64,000 bases of DNA from Streptomyces cinerochromogenes. Lineage in GTDB: Bacteria > Actinomycetota > Actinomycetes > Streptomycetales > Streptomycetaceae. The notes beneath the pieces were generated by a model, which was not told the origin of the DNA, did no database searches, and saw nothing but the letters and a program-made list of their open reading frames with translations. The position numbers and the translations under genes were made by a program. Location: the NCBI RefSeq assembly GCF_014648635.1, contig NZ_BMRM01000014.1, forward strand, positions 1 to 64,000, written 5' to 3'. This document shows, one piece after another, positions 1-9,439 of the stretch (position 1 is the first letter of the stretch; each line of letters begins with the position of its first letter).

Positions 1-3000
1 TCCAGCGCCCGGGCACACTCCTCGACCCGCTCGGCGAACACCGGCGAGGACTCCAGCAGTTCCCGGCCCATCCCCAGCCACTGCGACCCCTGACCGGGGA
101 AGACGAGCACGGTCCGGCCGGATGCGCCCGCGCCACCGCTCACCACAGCGGGATGGCTTTCACCGTTGGCCAGCGCCGCCAGCCCGGCCACCGCTTCCTC
201 CCGCGACCCGGCGACCACCACGGCCCGCTCCGACAGCACCGCCCGCCGCCGCACCAGCGCACCCGCGAGGTCGGCCACAGACGCACCGGTGTCACCGGCG
301 AACACGGCCAGCCGCTCGGCCTGGCCCGCCAGCGAACCCTCCGACGCCGCCGACACCACCAGCGGCACCACACCCTCGTGCGGCTCACGCGTGACGGCGG
401 GTTCCTCGGGCACCTGCTCCAGGATCACGTGGGCGTTGGTGCCGCTCACGCCGAAGGAGGAGACGCCGGCCCGGCGCGGACGCCCCGTCTCCGGCCACCG
501 GCGGGGCTCCGTGAGCAGTTCGACGGCGCCGGCGGACCAGTCGACCTGGGAGGAGGGGGTGTCGACGTGCAGCGTGGCGGGCAGGACACCGTGCCGCATC
601 GCCTGGACCATCTTGATGACGCCGGCCACACCGGCGGCGGCCTGCGTATGGCCGATGTTGGACTTCAACGAGCCCAGCCAGAGCGGCTGTTCGCGGTCGC
701 GGCCGTAGGTGGCGAGGAGCGCCTGCGCCTCGATGGGGTCACCGAGGGTCGTTCCGGTGCCGTGGCCCTCCACCGCGTCGACGTCGGCCGGTGTCAGACC
801 GGCGTCGGTCAGGGCCTTGCGGATGACGCGCTGCTGGGCGGGTCCGCTCGGGGCGGTCAGGCCGTTGGAGGCGCCGTCCTGGTTGATCGCGCTGCCGCGG
901 ACGACCGCCAGCACCCGGTGTCCGTTGCGGCGGGCCTCGGACAGGCGCTCCAGCACCAGCATGCCCGCGCCCTCGGCCCAGCCGGTGCCGTCGGCGGCGT
1001 CCGCGTACGACTTGCAGCGGCCGTCGGCGGCCAGCGCGCGCTGCCGGGAGAACTCCACGAAGGTGCCCGGGGTGGCCATGACGGTGGCGCCGCCGGCCAG
1101 GGCCATGGAGCACTCCCCTCGCCGCAGGGCCTGGGCGGCCAGGTGCAGGGCGACGAGGGAGGAGGAGCAGGCGGTGTCGACGGTGACGGCGGGGCCTTCG
1201 AGGCCGTAGACGTAGGCGACCCGGCCGGAGGCCACGCTGGACGCGGTTCCGGTGGTGACGAGGCCTTCGAGTTCGGCGGGGAGCGCGCCCCCGGAGCCGT
1301 AGCCCTGGCCCATGACCCCGGCGAACACGCCGACGTCCGTGCCCTTCAGGGCGTGGGGGTCGATGCCGGCCCGCTCCAGGGCCTCCCAGGACGTTTCGAG
1401 GAGGAGCCGCTGCTGCGGGTCCATCGCCAGCGCCTCGCGCGGGGAGATGCCGAAGAAACCGGCGTCGAACTGTCCGGCGTCCGGCAGGAAGCCGCCCTGG
1501 TCGACGTAGGAGGTGCCGGGACGGTCCGGGTCGTCGGCGAACAGGCCGTCGAGGTCCCAGCCCCGGTCGGTCGGGAAGTCGGAGACGGCGTCCCGGCCGG
1601 CGGACAGCAACTGCCAGAGGTCGTCGGGGGTGTCGACGGCGCCGGGCAGGCGGCAGGCCATGCCGACGATGGCGATGGGTTCCTGCGGGTCGGCGTCGGC
1701 GGCCGGTCGCCCGGCGGGCGCGGGGGTGTCGTCCAGGCCGAGGACGGCGGCGCGCAGGTGGGCCGCCAGCTCCCGGGGGGTCGGGTGGTCGAAGGTGACG
1801 GTGGTGGGCAGGCGCAGCCCGGTGTGTTCGGTCAGCCGGTCGCGCAGGGCGACGACGGCGACCGAGGTCAGGCCGAGGTCGCGGAAGGCACGGTCGGCCG
1901 GGAGGGGGGCCGTGCCGGGGCCGTGCAGGACGGCGGCGGCCTGGGTGCGGACCAGGTGGTCGAGGAGGTCCAGCTGGGCGCGTTCGTCCAGGCCGGTCAG
2001 GCGCGTGCGCAGGGCGGCGGTGACGGCCTCGTCGGGGCGGGCCTGGGGGGCGGGCGGCTCGGTCAGGGCGCGGAGGATCGCGGGGACCGGCCGGGAGGGG
2101 TCGGGCGGAGCCGGGCGCGGGGCGAAGAGGGCCGGGGCCCGGCCGGCGCGCAGGACGTCGAACGCGGCGAGGAGATCGGCGAGTCGGGTGGTGTCGTCGT
2201 CCGCCGCCCAGACGAGGTGGGCGGCGGCCGGTCCGCGCAGTCGGCGGGTGTGCGTGACCGCCTCGGTGAGGGCGCCGCGCACCGCCCGGTCCGGGTCGCC
2301 GGGGGCGCCCAGCGTCGCGGAGCCGTCGGTGACGGTGACGAACTCGGCCGTGTCACCGATGAGTTCGGCGAGCGCTCGGGCCAGGCCGGGGTCGTCGGCG
2401 GTGTGCACCGCCAGGCTCACCTCCCGGTCCAGGGCGTCGCCCAGGCCGGTTGCGTCGGTGGTGACGCTGCGGACGCGGGTGGCGGCGGGCCAGGCGTCCG
2501 GGTCGGTGCGGTCGGTCGTGCCGGGCGCGTGGACGAGCAGCAGGTCCGTGGCCTGGTGCACGTCGGCGAGGTGGTGGGCGAGCGCGGCGCCCGCGGGCGT
2601 GTCGGTTCCGGTGACGACGACGGTTCCGGGGCCGGTGAGGGCGGCGGCGGGGCGGGGTCGGCCGTCCAGGGGGGTGCGCAGCAGCCGGGGTACCAGCAAC
2701 GCGTCGCCGCGGACGACGACTTCGGGTTCGCCGGAGGTGATCGCGGCGAGCAGCGTCTCGGCGTCCGGGTCGTCGGTGTCGAGGTCGAGGACGGTCAGTC
2801 CCCGGTGCCCGTCCGCCTGGAGCGACCGCACGGCGGCCCACAGCGCGGCGCCGACGGGGTCGGGTGCGGTGTCGCCGGCGGGTGTGGCGTGCCGGGTGAG
2901 GACCACCAGCGACTCGGGGGCGTTTCCGCCGGTCACCTGTGCGACGAGGAGGCGGGCCGGGGCGTGGGGGTCGGCGGAGGGGGCCGGGGGCAGCAGGAGG

Positions 3001-4766
3001 GCCGGGCCGGGGGTCGTACCCTCTGCGGTCGCCGGGTCGGCGTGGAGTTCCGCGTGCACGCCGGCTTCGCGCAGGGCATCGGCCAGTCCGGTGGTGTCCT
3101 CGCCGACCACGGCACAGGCGGCCGGACGGGCACCGCCGGGGGTGCCCGTGCCGTCGCCGGTGCCGGCCGGAGCGGGGAGCCACGCGGGGGTCAGCAGGGC
3201 GTCGTGGTGGCCGTCGGCCGTGTGGCGGGGCCAGTACGGCAGGGCGGCGAGGAGCCGTCGGACGATCTTCCCGGAGGGGGTGCGCGGGATGCCGGTGACC
3301 TCGTGGATCCGCTCGGGGATCTTGTACGCGGACAGCCGGGCGCGGCAGTGGTCGAGCAGGGCGGCGAGGTCGAGGCCGTCCGGTCCGGGGACCAGCCAGG
3401 CGACGGGTACCTCGCCCAGGGTGTCGTGGGGGGCTCCGGCGACGCCGGCGTCGGCGACTGTGGGGGCGGTGCGCAGGACCGCCTCGACCTCGTCGGGGTG
3501 GATGTTCTCGCCGCCGCGGATGATCAGGTCCTTCAGGCGTCCGCAGATGGTGAAGTAGCCGGCCTCGTCGCGGCGGGCCAGGTCGCCGGTGCGGAACCAG
3601 CCGTCGCGCAGCGCGGCTTCGGTCGCCTCGGGGCTGTTGTGGTAGCCGACCATGACGTTGGGGCCGCTGACCCAGACCTCGCCCTCCTGCCCGGTGGGCA
3701 CGTCGGCCCCGGTGTCGGGGTCGACGATGCGGACGTCGACGCCCGGTACGGGCAGTCCGCAGGAGCCGTCGACGCGGGCGCCGTCCGGCGGGTTCATGGT
3801 GATCGCGCCGCAGGTCTCGGTGGAGCCGTAGGCGTCGACCAGCGGGACGCCGAAGGTCTCCTCGAAGGAGCGGCGCAGCTCGGAGCCGGTGACGGCGCCG
3901 CCGACGAGCCCGATGCGCAGGTGCGGCAGGGCGAGGCCGGTGCGACGGGCGGTGGTGACGAGGTGGTGGTAGGTGGTGGGGACGCCGGCGAGGAAGGTGG
4001 CCCGCTCGGTGCGGAGGAGGTCGAGGACGTCGTCGGCGGAACTGCCGTCCGTGATGCGGGCGGTGGCGCCGACGGAGGTCACGGAGAGCACGCAGGCGAT
4101 GTGGGACAGGCTGTGGAAGAGCGGCAGCGGCCACAGCACCCGGTCGTCCTGGCGCAGGTCCGGGATGGGTACGTAGCTGGCGGCGACCGACCAGAGGCAG
4201 TTGCGCTGGGTGGACAGCACGCCCTTGGGGCGGCCGGTGGTGCCGGATGTGTAGAACATCCACGCCACCTCGTCCAGGCCGAGGTCGTCGGGGGCGGGTG
4301 TGCCGGGGTCGGTGGCCGCGAGGTCGTCCAGGGCGTGGGTGCCCGGGGGCACGTCTGCGGTGCCGGCCACGAGGACGGTGGTGTCGGGGGCGGTGGCCGA
4401 CACCCCTTGAAGAAACGTCACTGCACTGCTCGCCGCGGTGAGGACGAACCTCGCGCCGCTGTCGTCGAGGAGGTACTCCAGCTCGGCGGGCGCGGACCGC
4501 GGGTTCACCGGCACGCCGACGCCGCCGGCGCGCACGACCGCGAGGTACCCCTCCACCATGGCGACGGAGTTGCCGAGGCAGAGCGCCACCCGGTCGCCGC
4601 GGCGCAGCCCCAGGCGGACGAGGTGTCCGGCGAGCCGCCGCGTCCGCGCCTCCAGCTCCGCGTAGGTGACCGCGCGCCGGTCGTCGGCGAAGGCGACCTT
4701 CTCCGGGATGCGGAGGGCGTGCTCGTGCAGCGTGACCGCAAGCGGTGTGACCAGGTCGGGACGCAC
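1..4766 (-). CDS. Type I PKS, loading module plus first extension module (3' end beyond window)
   Basis: About 1,588 residues are visible and the reading frame runs off the left edge. Domain order: an acyl-CoA/AMP ligase (residues ~1-500) with the YTSGTTGRPKG phosphate loop near 174 and the PSGK lysine motif near 497; a ketoreductase-like region (~520-870); an ACP with the phosphopantetheine serine in DLGLTSVAV near 963; a ketosynthase from ~1027 with DTACSSS near 1197, EGHGTGT near 1333 and NIGHT near 1372; and the start of an acyltransferase with FPGQGSQW near 1552. The ligase should activate a free carboxylic acid and load it on the ACP as starter. The KR-like region is degenerate (see findings). 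The GTG start at 4766 is chosen because AAGGAG lies 8 nt upstream; an in-frame GTG at 4784 has no such site. The starter acid cannot be read from sequence with certainty. Confidence 0.93.
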   Translation of the reverse strand, partial: MRPDLVTPLAVTLHEHALRIPEKVAFADDRRAVTYAELEARTRRLAGHLVRLGLRRGDRVALCLGNSVAMVEGYLAVVRAGGVGVPVNPRSAPAELEYLLDDSGARFVLTAASSAVTFLQGVSATAPDTTVLVAGTADVPPGTHALDDLAATDPGTPAPDDLGLDEVAWMFYTSGTTGRPKGVLSTQRNCLWSVAASYVPIPDLRQDDRVLWPLPLFHSLSHIACVLSVTSVGATARITDGSSADDVLDLLRTERATFLAGVPTTYHHLVTTARRTGLALPHLRIGLVGGAVTGSELRRSFEETFGVPLVDAYGSTETCGAITMNPPDGARVDGSCGLPVPGVDVRIVDPDTGADVPTGQEGEVWVSGPNVMVGYHNSPEATEAALRDGWFRTGDLARRDEAGYFTICGRLKDLIIRGGENIHPDEVEAVLRTAPTVADAGVAGAPHDTLGEVPVAWLVPGPDGLDLAALLDHCRARLSAYKIPERIHEVTGIPRTPSGKIVRRLLAALPYWPRHTADGHHDALLTPAWLPAPAGTGDGTGTPGGARPAACAVVGEDTTGLADALREAGVHAELHADPATAEGTTPGPALLLPPAPSADPHAPARLLVAQVTGGNAPESLVVLTRHATPAGDTAPDPVGAALWAAVRSLQADGHRGLTVLDLDTDDPDAETLLAAITSGEPEVVVRGDALLVPRLLRTPLDGRPRPAAALTGPGTVVVTGTDTPAGAALAHHLADVHQATDLLLVHAPGTTDRTDPDAWPAATRVRSVTTDATGLGDALDREVSLAVHTADDPGLARALAELIGDTAEFVTVTDGSATLGAPGDPDRAVRGALTEAVTHTRRLRGPAAAHLVWAADDDTTRLADLLAAFDVLRAGRAPALFAPRPAPPDPSRPVPAILRALTEPPAPQARPDEAVTAALRTRLTGLDERAQLDLLDHLVRTQAAAVLHGPGTAPLPADRAFRDLGLTSVAVVALRDRLTEHTGLRLPTTVTFDHPTPRELAAHLRAAVLGLDDTPAPAGRPAADADPQEPIAIVGMACRLPGAVDTPDDLWQLLSAGRDAVSDFPTDRGWDLDGLFADDPDRPGTSYVDQGGFLPDAGQFDAGFFGISPREALAMDPQQRLLLETSWEALERAGIDPHALKGTDVGVFAGVMGQGYGSGGALPAELEGLVTTGTASSVASGRVAYVYGLEGPAVTVDTACSSSLVALHLAAQALRRGECSMALAGGATVMATPGTFVEFSRQRALAADGRCKSYADAADGTGWAEGAGMLVLERLSEARRNGHRVLAVVRGSAINQDGASNGLTAPSGPAQQRVIRKALTDAGLTPADVDAVEGHGTGTTLGDPIEAQALLATYGRDREQPLWLGSLKSNIGHTQAAAGVAGVIKMVQAMRHGVLPATLHVDTPSSQVDWSAGAVELLTEPRRWPETGRPRRAGVSSFGVSGTNAHVILEQVPEEPAVTREPHEGVVPLVVSAASEGSLAGQAERLAVFAGDTGASVADLAGALVRRRAVLSERAVVVAGSREEAVAGLAALANGESHPAVVSGGAGASGRTVLVFPGQGSQWLGMGRELLESSPVFAERVEECARAL

Positions 4767-5071
4767 GCCTCGGACTCCTTCCACAGGGCGGCAGCGGGTA
4801 CCGGGAGCAGCAGGTCGGGGACGGTCTCCGGACGTGGCGCGAGCGGCTGTACGACGGTGGACAGCCGGCCGTCGTCCGGAACGACGGGAGCAGACATCCC
4901 TCCGCCGCGGTGGTGCGTGCGGCGGACAGGCGCCCGGAAAAGCGGGGCGGCCGGTTTCCGCCGGTGGGGCGGGGGCCGTTCCCACCGCTCCGGACGGCCG
5001 GGAGGGCCGGGCCGGAGCGGGGCGGTCGCGGCCGGTCCGCACGAGCTCGCGCGGAGGGCCGCCGTACCGCC

Positions 5072-5219
5072 GGACGTGGTCGGAAGGGCGGACGTACGGA
5101 CGTACTACGGACCCACTACGGAGGTGCTGAGGACGTGCCGCGGACGTGCCGCGGACGTGCTGACGCACCGAGGACGCACACGTGCTACGGACGTACCCCG
5201 GGGCGTGCGGGGGACGTAC
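5072..5219. repeat. 11-bp tandem repeat array (GGACGTRC units) upstream of the PKS gene
   Basis: Twelve copies or near-copies of GGACGTRC start at 5072, 5090, 5098, 5109, 5120, 5131, 5142, 5153, 5172, 5189, 5201 and 5212. Seven consecutive units from 5098 to 5160 begin exactly 11 bp apart, and the last three are spaced 12 and 11 bp. On the minus strand, the direction of PKS transcription, the unit reads as a YACGTCC heptamer plus a 4-bp spacer. It sits in the ~490-bp gap between the P450 stop codon and the PKS start. Eleven-bp phased heptamers are the known operator layout of SARP regulators, so a regulatory role is inferred. No other gene is visible in this gap. Confidence 0.75.
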
Positions 5220-5259
5220 TGCGGGAGGACCGAGGGTCCTGCGGGCCGGGCCGGCGGGT

Positions 5260-6453
5260 TCACCAGGCGACCGGGAGGCTCTTCAGTGCGAAGACGGAGC
5301 CGCGGGTACGCAGCGGGATCTCCTCGGCCGGCGTGGCCGCCCGCAGGTCGGGGAAGGCCTGCAGCAGGGCGCGCAGACCGGTGCGGAGTTCGAGGCGGGC
5401 CAGGTTCTGGCCGACGCACTGGTGGATGCCGTGACCGAACGCCAGGTGGCCGGCGGTGTCCCGGTCGAGGTCGAGGTGGGCGGGGCAGCCGTACTTCGCC
5501 GGGTCGCGGTTGGCGGCCGGCAGGGAGACCGTGACGGTCTCGCCCTTCTTCACCAGCTGGCCGTCCAGCTCGACGTCGTCCAGCGCGGTGCGGAAGATCT
5601 CGTACTGGTTGACGGTGACGTAGCGGAGGATCTCCTCCACCGCCGCGTCCACGCGGGACAGGTCGGCGCGCAGGGCGGCGAGCTGCTCGGGGTGGTGCAG
5701 CAGCGCCATGACGCCGACACTGAGAGCGCTCTCGGTGGTCTCGTAACCCGCGAACAGCAGCAGGGCCACGATGTTGCCGAGTTCCTCGTCGGTCAGTTCG
5801 CCCGCGGCCAGGAGCCGGCTGATGATGTCGTCGCCGGGCTGCCTGCGCTTGCGCTCGATGGTCTCCCCGATGAGCGCGCCGACCTGCTGGAAGACCGCCA
5901 TCGACTCCTCGGCGTCGCCGTCCGGGTCGTGGGTGATGGCGGGCGCGTCGGCGTACCGCTCGCGCTCCTCCCACGGCAGGCCGACCAGGTCGGACAGGAC
6001 CCGCAGGACGAGCGGCTTGGCGAAGGTGGTGAGCAGGTCGGCGGGCGCGCCGTGCTCGCGCATCTCCTCGATCTGCCCGGCGGCCACCGACTCGACGTGC
6101 GGGGCGAGTTCGGCGACGCGCCGGACGGTGAACTCGCGGGCCAGCATGCGGCGGAACTTCGTGTGGTCCGGCGGGTCCATGTGGATGAACATGCCGGGCA
6201 TCGCCGGGAACTGCGGTACGGGGGCGCCGTACTTGGTGACGGGGAAGTGCCCGATCTCCAGGCTGTGGCTGAAGCGGGGGTCGCTGAGGACCTCGCGGAC
6301 GACGCGGTGGCTGGTGGCGAACCAGCCGATGTGGCCGTCCGGGTAGGTCATGCGGGCGAGCGGGCGTTCCTCGCGCAGCCGGTCGAAGATCGCGGGAGGG
6401 TCGAAGTGGTGGGTGCGCGACCAGACGTCCTCGTAGGACAGCATCTCGGTCAT
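5260..6453 (-). CDS. Cytochrome P450
   Basis: A 397-residue bacterial class I P450. The I-helix oxygen-binding motif is present as LLFAGYETTES (Tyr where most relatives have His), the K-helix ExxR motif as EEILR, and the haem-binding loop as FGHGIHQCVGQNLAR with its cysteine. No ferredoxin or ferredoxin reductase is encoded nearby, so electron partners must come from elsewhere. The ATG overlaps the stop codon of the upstream azoreductase gene (ATGA), which argues for translational coupling and joint function. The gene lies between the azoreductase and the PKS loading gene, so it probably acts on the starter acid or tailors the polyketide. The exact substrate is not visible. Confidence 0.95.
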   Translation of the reverse strand: MTEMLSYEDVWSRTHHFDPPAIFDRLREERPLARMTYPDGHIGWFATSHRVVREVLSDPRFSHSLEIGHFPVTKYGAPVPQFPAMPGMFIHMDPPDHTKFRRMLAREFTVRRVAELAPHVESVAAGQIEEMREHGAPADLLTTFAKPLVLRVLSDLVGLPWEERERYADAPAITHDPDGDAEESMAVFQQVGALIGETIERKRRQPGDDIISRLLAAGELTDEELGNIVALLLFAGYETTESALSVGVMALLHHPEQLAALRADLSRVDAAVEEILRYVTVNQYEIFRTALDDVELDGQLVKKGETVTVSLPAANRDPAKYGCPAHLDLDRDTAGHLAFGHGIHQCVGQNLARLELRTGLRALLQAFPDLRAATPAEEIPLRTRGSVFALKSLPVAW

Positions 6454-7097
6454 GAGGCTCCTTCGAGGGCCAGCTTGCGCAGGGTCTCGCGGGCGTCGGC
6501 CAGGGACTTCTCGCCCAGCGGCTTCAGCTGCTCCATCGCGGGCACGATGGCCGCGAAGGTGAGTTCGGCGTGCACGAACGTCAGGTTGTCGGCGAGGCCG
6601 ATGGCGCCGAGCACGGCCTTCAGGTAGGGCTCCTGGTAGTCCCAGCCCTCACGCGGGGTGCCGGGGGCGTAGGAACCGCCGCGGGCGGTGACGATGATGA
6701 CGTTCTTGCCGCTCAGCGCGCCGGACTCGGCGCCCGGGGGCAGCATGTGGGCGGGGGTGACCAGCCGGTCGATCCAGGTCTTGACGGACGACGGGATCGT
6801 GTAGTTGTACATCGGGATGCCGAACACGATCGTGGTCGCCTCGCGGACCTCGGCGTGCAGGGCCTCGGTGAGCGCCTTCTCCTCGGGGCTGACGCCGTGC
6901 AGGTCGCCGGTGGGGTCGAAGAGCCACTCGCGCACCTCGTGCGTGATGTGCGGGACCGGTTCGGCGCCGAGGTCGCGGTAGGTGTAGCCGGCGTCCGGGT
7001 GGTTCTGCCGCCACTGGGTGACGAACTCGGCGGTGAGCTGCCGCGTCACGGATTCGCCGGAGCGGATGCTCGCGTCGATGTGCAGAAGATGGGTCAT
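6450..7097 (-). CDS. azoR: FMN-dependent NADH-azoreductase-like flavoprotein
   Basis: 215 residues with a flavodoxin-like fold. It starts MTHLLHIDASIR and carries the family signature PMYNYTIPSSVKTWID, followed by TARGGSY, which contacts FMN. The length matches the AzoR family (~200-215). The ATG at 7097 is preferred because AGGAG lies 7 nt upstream; an in-frame extension to 7136 has no ribosome site and is not conserved-looking. Its stop overlaps the P450 start. In most genomes AzoR reduces quinones and azo compounds. Here its coupling to a P450 and to a PKS with an AMP-ligase loading domain suggests a biosynthetic task, possibly in building an unusual starter unit, which is inference. Confidence 0.9.
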   Translation of the reverse strand: MTHLLHIDASIRSGESVTRQLTAEFVTQWRQNHPDAGYTYRDLGAEPVPHITHEVREWLFDPTGDLHGVSPEEKALTEALHAEVREATTIVFGIPMYNYTIPSSVKTWIDRLVTPAHMLPPGAESGALSGKNVIIVTARGGSYAPGTPREGWDYQEPYLKAVLGAIGLADNLTFVHAELTFAAIVPAMEQLKPLGEKSLADARETLRKLALEGAS

Positions 7098-7321
7098 GAC
7101 ATGACTCCTGGCCAATCGGTATGGCTGTTCCGGCAACCCGCCCGGTCCCTTCCGGCCGGCGCTCGCCGGCGGTACGGCACGACACGGTGAGGAGCGGTGC
7201 TTCCCTTGCGGAGGCTACGTGGAGGGAGGGCTGCCACGGCATCCCTCAGGTTGGTAGGGCGGTGGTGGTGGGGGCGGCGCGGAGCCGTCACCTGCGCTGA
7301 CGGTCCCGCGCCGGCCGGTGG

Positions 7322-8659
7322 CTACCCGGCCTGCCGGGCCATGGAGGTGCGGACGAGGAAGTCGGGTTCGGGCGTGGTGGCGGGCCGGTCCGCGCGTTCC
7401 TCCACCAGGATCCGGCTCCAGGAGCGGGCCAGTTCCACGCGGGACGTCACGTCGAGCTTGCGGAAGATCTTCTTCAGGTGGAACGCCACCGTGTGCGGGG
7501 AGATGTAGAGCTGGCTGCCGACCCGGCCGTTGGTGAGGCCCTGGCTGACCAGCTCGGCCACGGCGAACTCGGTGTCGGTGAGCCGGCTGACCCGGGTCCG
7601 GCCGCGGGCCGGCCGGCCGCCGTGGTCGTCGAGTTCGCGCAGCCGGCTCTGGACCCGCGAGAGGTCCCGGGAGGCCCCGGCGCTCAGGTAGGCGTCGGCG
7701 GCGCGCCGGAGCAGGTCGACCGCCCGGTCGCGTTCCGGGACGCGTACGGAGCGGACCCGGCTCGCGTCCTCCAGGGCGGAGGCCCGGGCCCAGGGGTCGA
7801 GGTGCCGTGCGGAGGCGGCCTCCAGGGCGTCCGCGTCGCGGGCGTACAGCCCGGAGGCGTGCTCGGCCGCGGCCTGGACGCTGCGGAAGCTGCGGTTCGT
7901 CAGGGCGAGCCGGCTCATGGTGCGGACGGTGCGTTCGGCGAGGTCGGTGTCGCCGAGCCGCTGTCCGGCCCGGACCAGCCAGGGGGCCGCGGCGGGCTGG
8001 GAGAGGAGCAGCTCGCGGGTGAGGACGTCGTCGTGGAGGATGCCCTTGAGCAGGTGGGCCACGCTCTCCATGCCGTCGCGCGCCTCCAGGGCCTGCGCCG
8101 CGGCCCAGACGCACTGTCCCGGCATGAGGTTCTCCTGCCCGAGCAGGGCCGCGTCCCGGAGCCGGTTGGCGTACAGCAGGCCGGTCGTCAGGTCCAGGGA
8201 GCGGACGGAGCACACGGCCAGGACGACGTGGCCGCGTGGTGGGAGTCCGCGGTTGCCGGCCTGGGACGCCAGCCGGAGCCCGGCTTCGGCCGCCGCGGTC
8301 GCCTCGCCGAGTCTGCCCACGGCGAGGTGGATCTCCGCCTCGCACAGCAGCCGTGCCGCCTGGGCCTCCAGCCGGTGCGGTTCGCGGGCGACGGTCTCCT
8401 CGCCCGCGAGGAGACGTTCGGCCGGCCGGAGGCCGCGGACTCGTGTCAGCAGCGTCGCGTACCAGATGCGCGCCTCCAACGGCGCCTCGCGGACGGGACG
8501 TTCTCCCGTGGCCGGTTCCGACGCGGCGGCGGCTAACTCCATGCTTTTGCCGAGCCGTCCGTCGAGCCAGAAGAGTGCTGATTGTGCGACAGAACGGCCT
8601 GGCTCGGAAGACGATTCCAGAAGAGTTTGCTCGGATATGACTGAATATCGCGGGGGCAC
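7322..8659 (-). CDS. LuxR-family transcriptional regulator with a TTA codon
   Basis: 445 residues from the GTG at 8659, which has AGAGG 5 nt upstream; the frame stays open further upstream to 8908 but without a ribosome site. The long N-terminal half is alpha-helical and TPR-like and has no Walker A motif, unlike full LAL regulators. The C-terminus is a GerE-type helix-turn-helix (TDTEFAVAELVSQGLTNGRV followed by SPHTVAFHLKKIFRKL). Leu42 is encoded by TTA (8534-8536), the rare codon read by bldA tRNA in Streptomyces, which predicts translation tied to development. It is the only regulator beside the PKS and is likely its pathway-specific activator. Confidence 0.88.
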   Translation of the reverse strand: MPPRYSVISEQTLLESSSEPGRSVAQSALFWLDGRLGKSMELAAAASEPATGERPVREAPLEARIWYATLLTRVRGLRPAERLLAGEETVAREPHRLEAQAARLLCEAEIHLAVGRLGEATAAAEAGLRLASQAGNRGLPPRGHVVLAVCSVRSLDLTTGLLYANRLRDAALLGQENLMPGQCVWAAAQALEARDGMESVAHLLKGILHDDVLTRELLLSQPAAAPWLVRAGQRLGDTDLAERTVRTMSRLALTNRSFRSVQAAAEHASGLYARDADALEAASARHLDPWARASALEDASRVRSVRVPERDRAVDLLRRAADAYLSAGASRDLSRVQSRLRELDDHGGRPARGRTRVSRLTDTEFAVAELVSQGLTNGRVGSQLYISPHTVAFHLKKIFRKLDVTSRVELARSWSRILVEERADRPATTPEPDFLVRTSMARQAG

Positions 8660-9439
8660 TACAACCTCTGACGTGTAATCGGGTGGCGTTCTGAACTCGT
8701 GGGGTAGTCGCGCTCTTGCCCGTCGACCGTTTCTCCCGGACCGCGCACACGCTGCTCCCGTCATCCCCGTCGCGCATGCGGTCCGGCCGTTTCCGGCCGC
8801 CGGCGGTGCCCTGTCCCCTGGTACGGCAGTCCGGAACCCGGCCCGGAATTGCCGAAAGGTGTCTTGCGTCCGCGCGCGTCCGCCGTCCAGCACGATCACG
8901 CACCTCACCGCCGGTGCGTCAGCGCCCGGTCGGCCTCGCTCCGGGAACGCACCGTCTGCGGAACCCGGCCCGGCGAAACATCCGCCGCCCGGAACAGCCC
9001 GAATTGGTGCAGGACATCAAGTAACCCCCCTGGCCCGTGACCCAGTTGTCCGTGTTGCCTACACGTGTGATGAACGCAGTCGCGCACGAACGTCACAAGG
9101 CTGGCGAGAAATAACGCTCTCGCCACCTACTCGCCGATCCTTCGCACAACGATACGTATTCAATCGATGAAGTACCACGAATCGCTGTGACGCTGCCGTT
9201 AACGCTCCTCGACCACTGACCCGGAGCGCGTTCGGCCGCGTTCGGCGTACACCATTCCCCCACACAAGTCCCACCCCTGCGGGAGTGGCAAGGCGGCTCG
9301 CCGACCCGCGCGTCCCGGGGAGTAGCCCTGCCCAGGTCGGCACCTCTGTGAACGTGACCAACACCACGGAGGCCGGACGCGGCTCGGCCGGAGGTGGTAC
9401 GGCGGGCTTCGGCCACCGTGGCCGAAGCCCTGCGCCGGA
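8660..9439. other. Long intergenic region of relatively low GC
   Basis: About 780 bp with no convincing gene on either strand. Open frames here lack ribosome sites and recognisable proteins. Base composition is visibly less GC-rich than elsewhere, for example around 8560-8650 and 9060-9200. It probably holds the promoter of the LuxR gene and marks the edge of the PKS cluster. I saw no clear gamma-butyrolactone-receptor-type palindrome. Confidence 0.55.

Noticed and set aside
4505..4897. ATG-started ORF overlapping the PKS start
   Set aside because: It is out of frame with the PKS, and the ribosome site AAGGAG fits GTG 4766.
153..5534. A very long plus-strand open frame opposite the PKS gene
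   Set aside because: High-GC artefact: Gly/Val/Ala-rich antisense translation with no domains, directly opposite clear PKS motifs.
8905..9126. Possible small hydrophobic ORF upstream of the LuxR gene
   Set aside because: No ribosome site and no recognisable protein; composition fits non-coding DNA.
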